Source: DAIOHQ01 sp036744635 (GTDB taxonomy: Bacteria; Planctomycetota; Phycisphaerae; Tepidisphaerales; Tepidisphaeraceae). From it: a stretch of DNA of 6,247 nucleotides. The position numbers and the translations under genes are program-made. This document shows, piece after piece, positions 5,931 to 6,247 of this stretch. Position 1 is the first letter of the stretch, and each line of letters opens with the position of its first letter. Location of the stretch: the NCBI GenBank assembly GCA_036744635.1, contig DAIOHQ010000269.1, positions 1 to 6,247 of the forward strand, given 5' to 3'. Below the pieces are notes generated by a model. That model was not told the origin of the DNA. It saw only the letters and a program-made list of their open reading frames with translations, and did no database searches.

Positions 5931-6139
5931 GGTTTGTGTTCCTCCAGCGCCTGCTCGGCCTGATGGAGCGCCGCGGCAAGGCCGAGCAGAGCATCGCGGC
6001 CTTCCTGCAGTCGTTGCGCATCCATCCCCGGCCACGCTCGCGCCAAGTCCTGCTGGTGTGCGGCGAGATCCTTCAGCAGCGCCCGCAGTCGGGCGCGGGT
6101 TTGCTCGATGGTCTGCAATTCGTTCAGTTGCTCCGCCAT
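5927..6139 (-). CDS. Small helical hypothetical protein, first gene of a two-gene operon
   Basis: This is a 70-residue protein of unknown function. It is almost entirely helix-forming and rich in Leu, Ala, Gln and Glu: a first helix at about 1-35, a break at WPGMD (36-40), and a second helix to about residue 68, so an antiparallel helical hairpin or short coiled coil is likely. There is no membrane segment or metal-binding motif. The frame is open back to an ATG at 6226, but ATG 6139 is preferred: it begins the charged helical sequence, and TACAAT stands 7 bases before it. No Shine-Dalgarno precedes it. The last bases overlap the start of the two-TM gene by 4 (ATGA), and that gene's ribosome-binding site lies inside this one, so the two products may act together. 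It could be a soluble partner of the membrane protein, which is inference from position only. Confidence 0.75.
   Translation of the reverse strand: MAEQLNELQTIEQTRARLRALLKDLAAHQQDLARAWPGMDAQRLQEGRDALLGLAAALHQAEQALEEHKP
5939..5945 (-). promoter_or_regulatory. Shine-Dalgarno of the two-TM gene
   Basis: The minus strand reads GGAGGAA, 8 bases before ATG 5930, inside the end of the preceding 70-residue gene. It fixes the start of the two-TM gene against the much longer open frame. Confidence 0.75.
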
Positions 6140-6146
6140 GCGCGCG

Positions 6147-6152
6147 ATTGTA
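6147..6152 (-). promoter_or_regulatory. Candidate -10 element for a leaderless operon start
   Basis: The minus strand reads TACAAT (five of six of the -10 consensus) and exactly 7 bases separate it from ATG 6139. This is the same spacing as at tsaB. The -35 region (CTTTTC at a 17-base spacing) is weak. Confidence 0.45.
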
Positions 6153-6200
6153 GCGGGAGTGGCGCAAACGAAAAGAGCGGCGGAGATATGGCCGGATTCG

Positions 6201-6220
6201 GGCAAGTGAGTACACCTGCC
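6201..6220. repeat. Short AGTA-loop palindrome
   Basis: GGCAAGTG (6201-6208) and CACCTGCC (6213-6220) pair at seven of eight positions around the tetraloop AGTA (6209-6212). The loop and the purine-pyrimidine pattern of the flanks match the palindromes at 5-32 and 4255-4326, although the stems differ. It lies about 60 bases upstream of the minus-strand operon. It is the weakest member of the group. Confidence 0.5.
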
Positions 6221-6247
6221 GCTCATCCAGCCATGACAGACAAGAAT

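Noticed and set aside
5931..6215. N-terminal extension of the two-TM protein to ATG 6215
   Set aside because: The extra 95 residues are Arg/Ala/Gly-rich low-complexity sequence out of frame with the 70-residue gene. A strong ribosome-binding site precedes the internal ATG at 5930, and the short form begins naturally just before the first membrane segment.
6206..6247. Possible start of a plus-strand gene (GTG 6206 or ATG 6233, open to the window end)
   Set aside because: Only 5 to 14 codons are visible. There is no ribosome-binding site and no -10 at leaderless distance, and the GTG lies inside a palindrome. It cannot be judged without the next bases.

Overview
The window is GC-rich bacterial DNA with six protein-coding genes, no RNA genes and no insertion sequence. 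The organism is not identifiable from sequence alone. The C-ending codon use, the enolase sequence and the palindromic intergenic repeats look to me most like a planctomycete of the Phycisphaerae type, with Acidobacteria as the alternative. This is an impression from memory, not a measured placement.

Layout: (1) 65-1336, minus strand, a lipoprotein-like phospholipase D / cardiolipin-synthase family enzyme. (2) 1337-1494, a divergent promoter region with a candidate promoter for each gene and a heptamer-like repeat in the enolase leader. (3) 1495-2784, plus strand, enolase with all catalytic residues. (4) 3016-4203, plus strand, an unrecognised two-membrane-segment protein with a 245-residue acidic N-terminal tail and a coiled coil. 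(5) 4415-5116, plus strand, TsaB, a subunit of the tRNA t6A-modification machinery. (6) 5927-6139 and 5247-5930, minus strand, a two-gene operon with an ATGA overlap: a 70-residue helical protein, then a 227-residue two-TM protein with a PH-like C-terminal half. It converges on tsaB.

The genes share no obvious pathway: envelope lipid, glycolysis, tRNA modification and unknown membrane proteins. The most notable non-coding pattern is that every gene-end junction in view (after the PLD gene, after eno, after the 395-residue gene, and between tsaB and the convergent operon) holds a palindromic repeat. Most of these are inverted pairs whose arms can also fold individually. Four hairpins, at both window edges and in the middle, share an AGTA/TACT tetraloop core with different stems, suggesting one dispersed REP-like family. 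Two genes (tsaB and the 70-residue gene) have no Shine-Dalgarno sequence but carry a TANNNT hexamer exactly 7 nt before the ATG, the geometry of leaderless transcripts. Genes at 1336, 1495, 3016 and 5930 instead have ribosome-binding sites. I found no defence system, CRISPR array or other clearly new multi-gene system.
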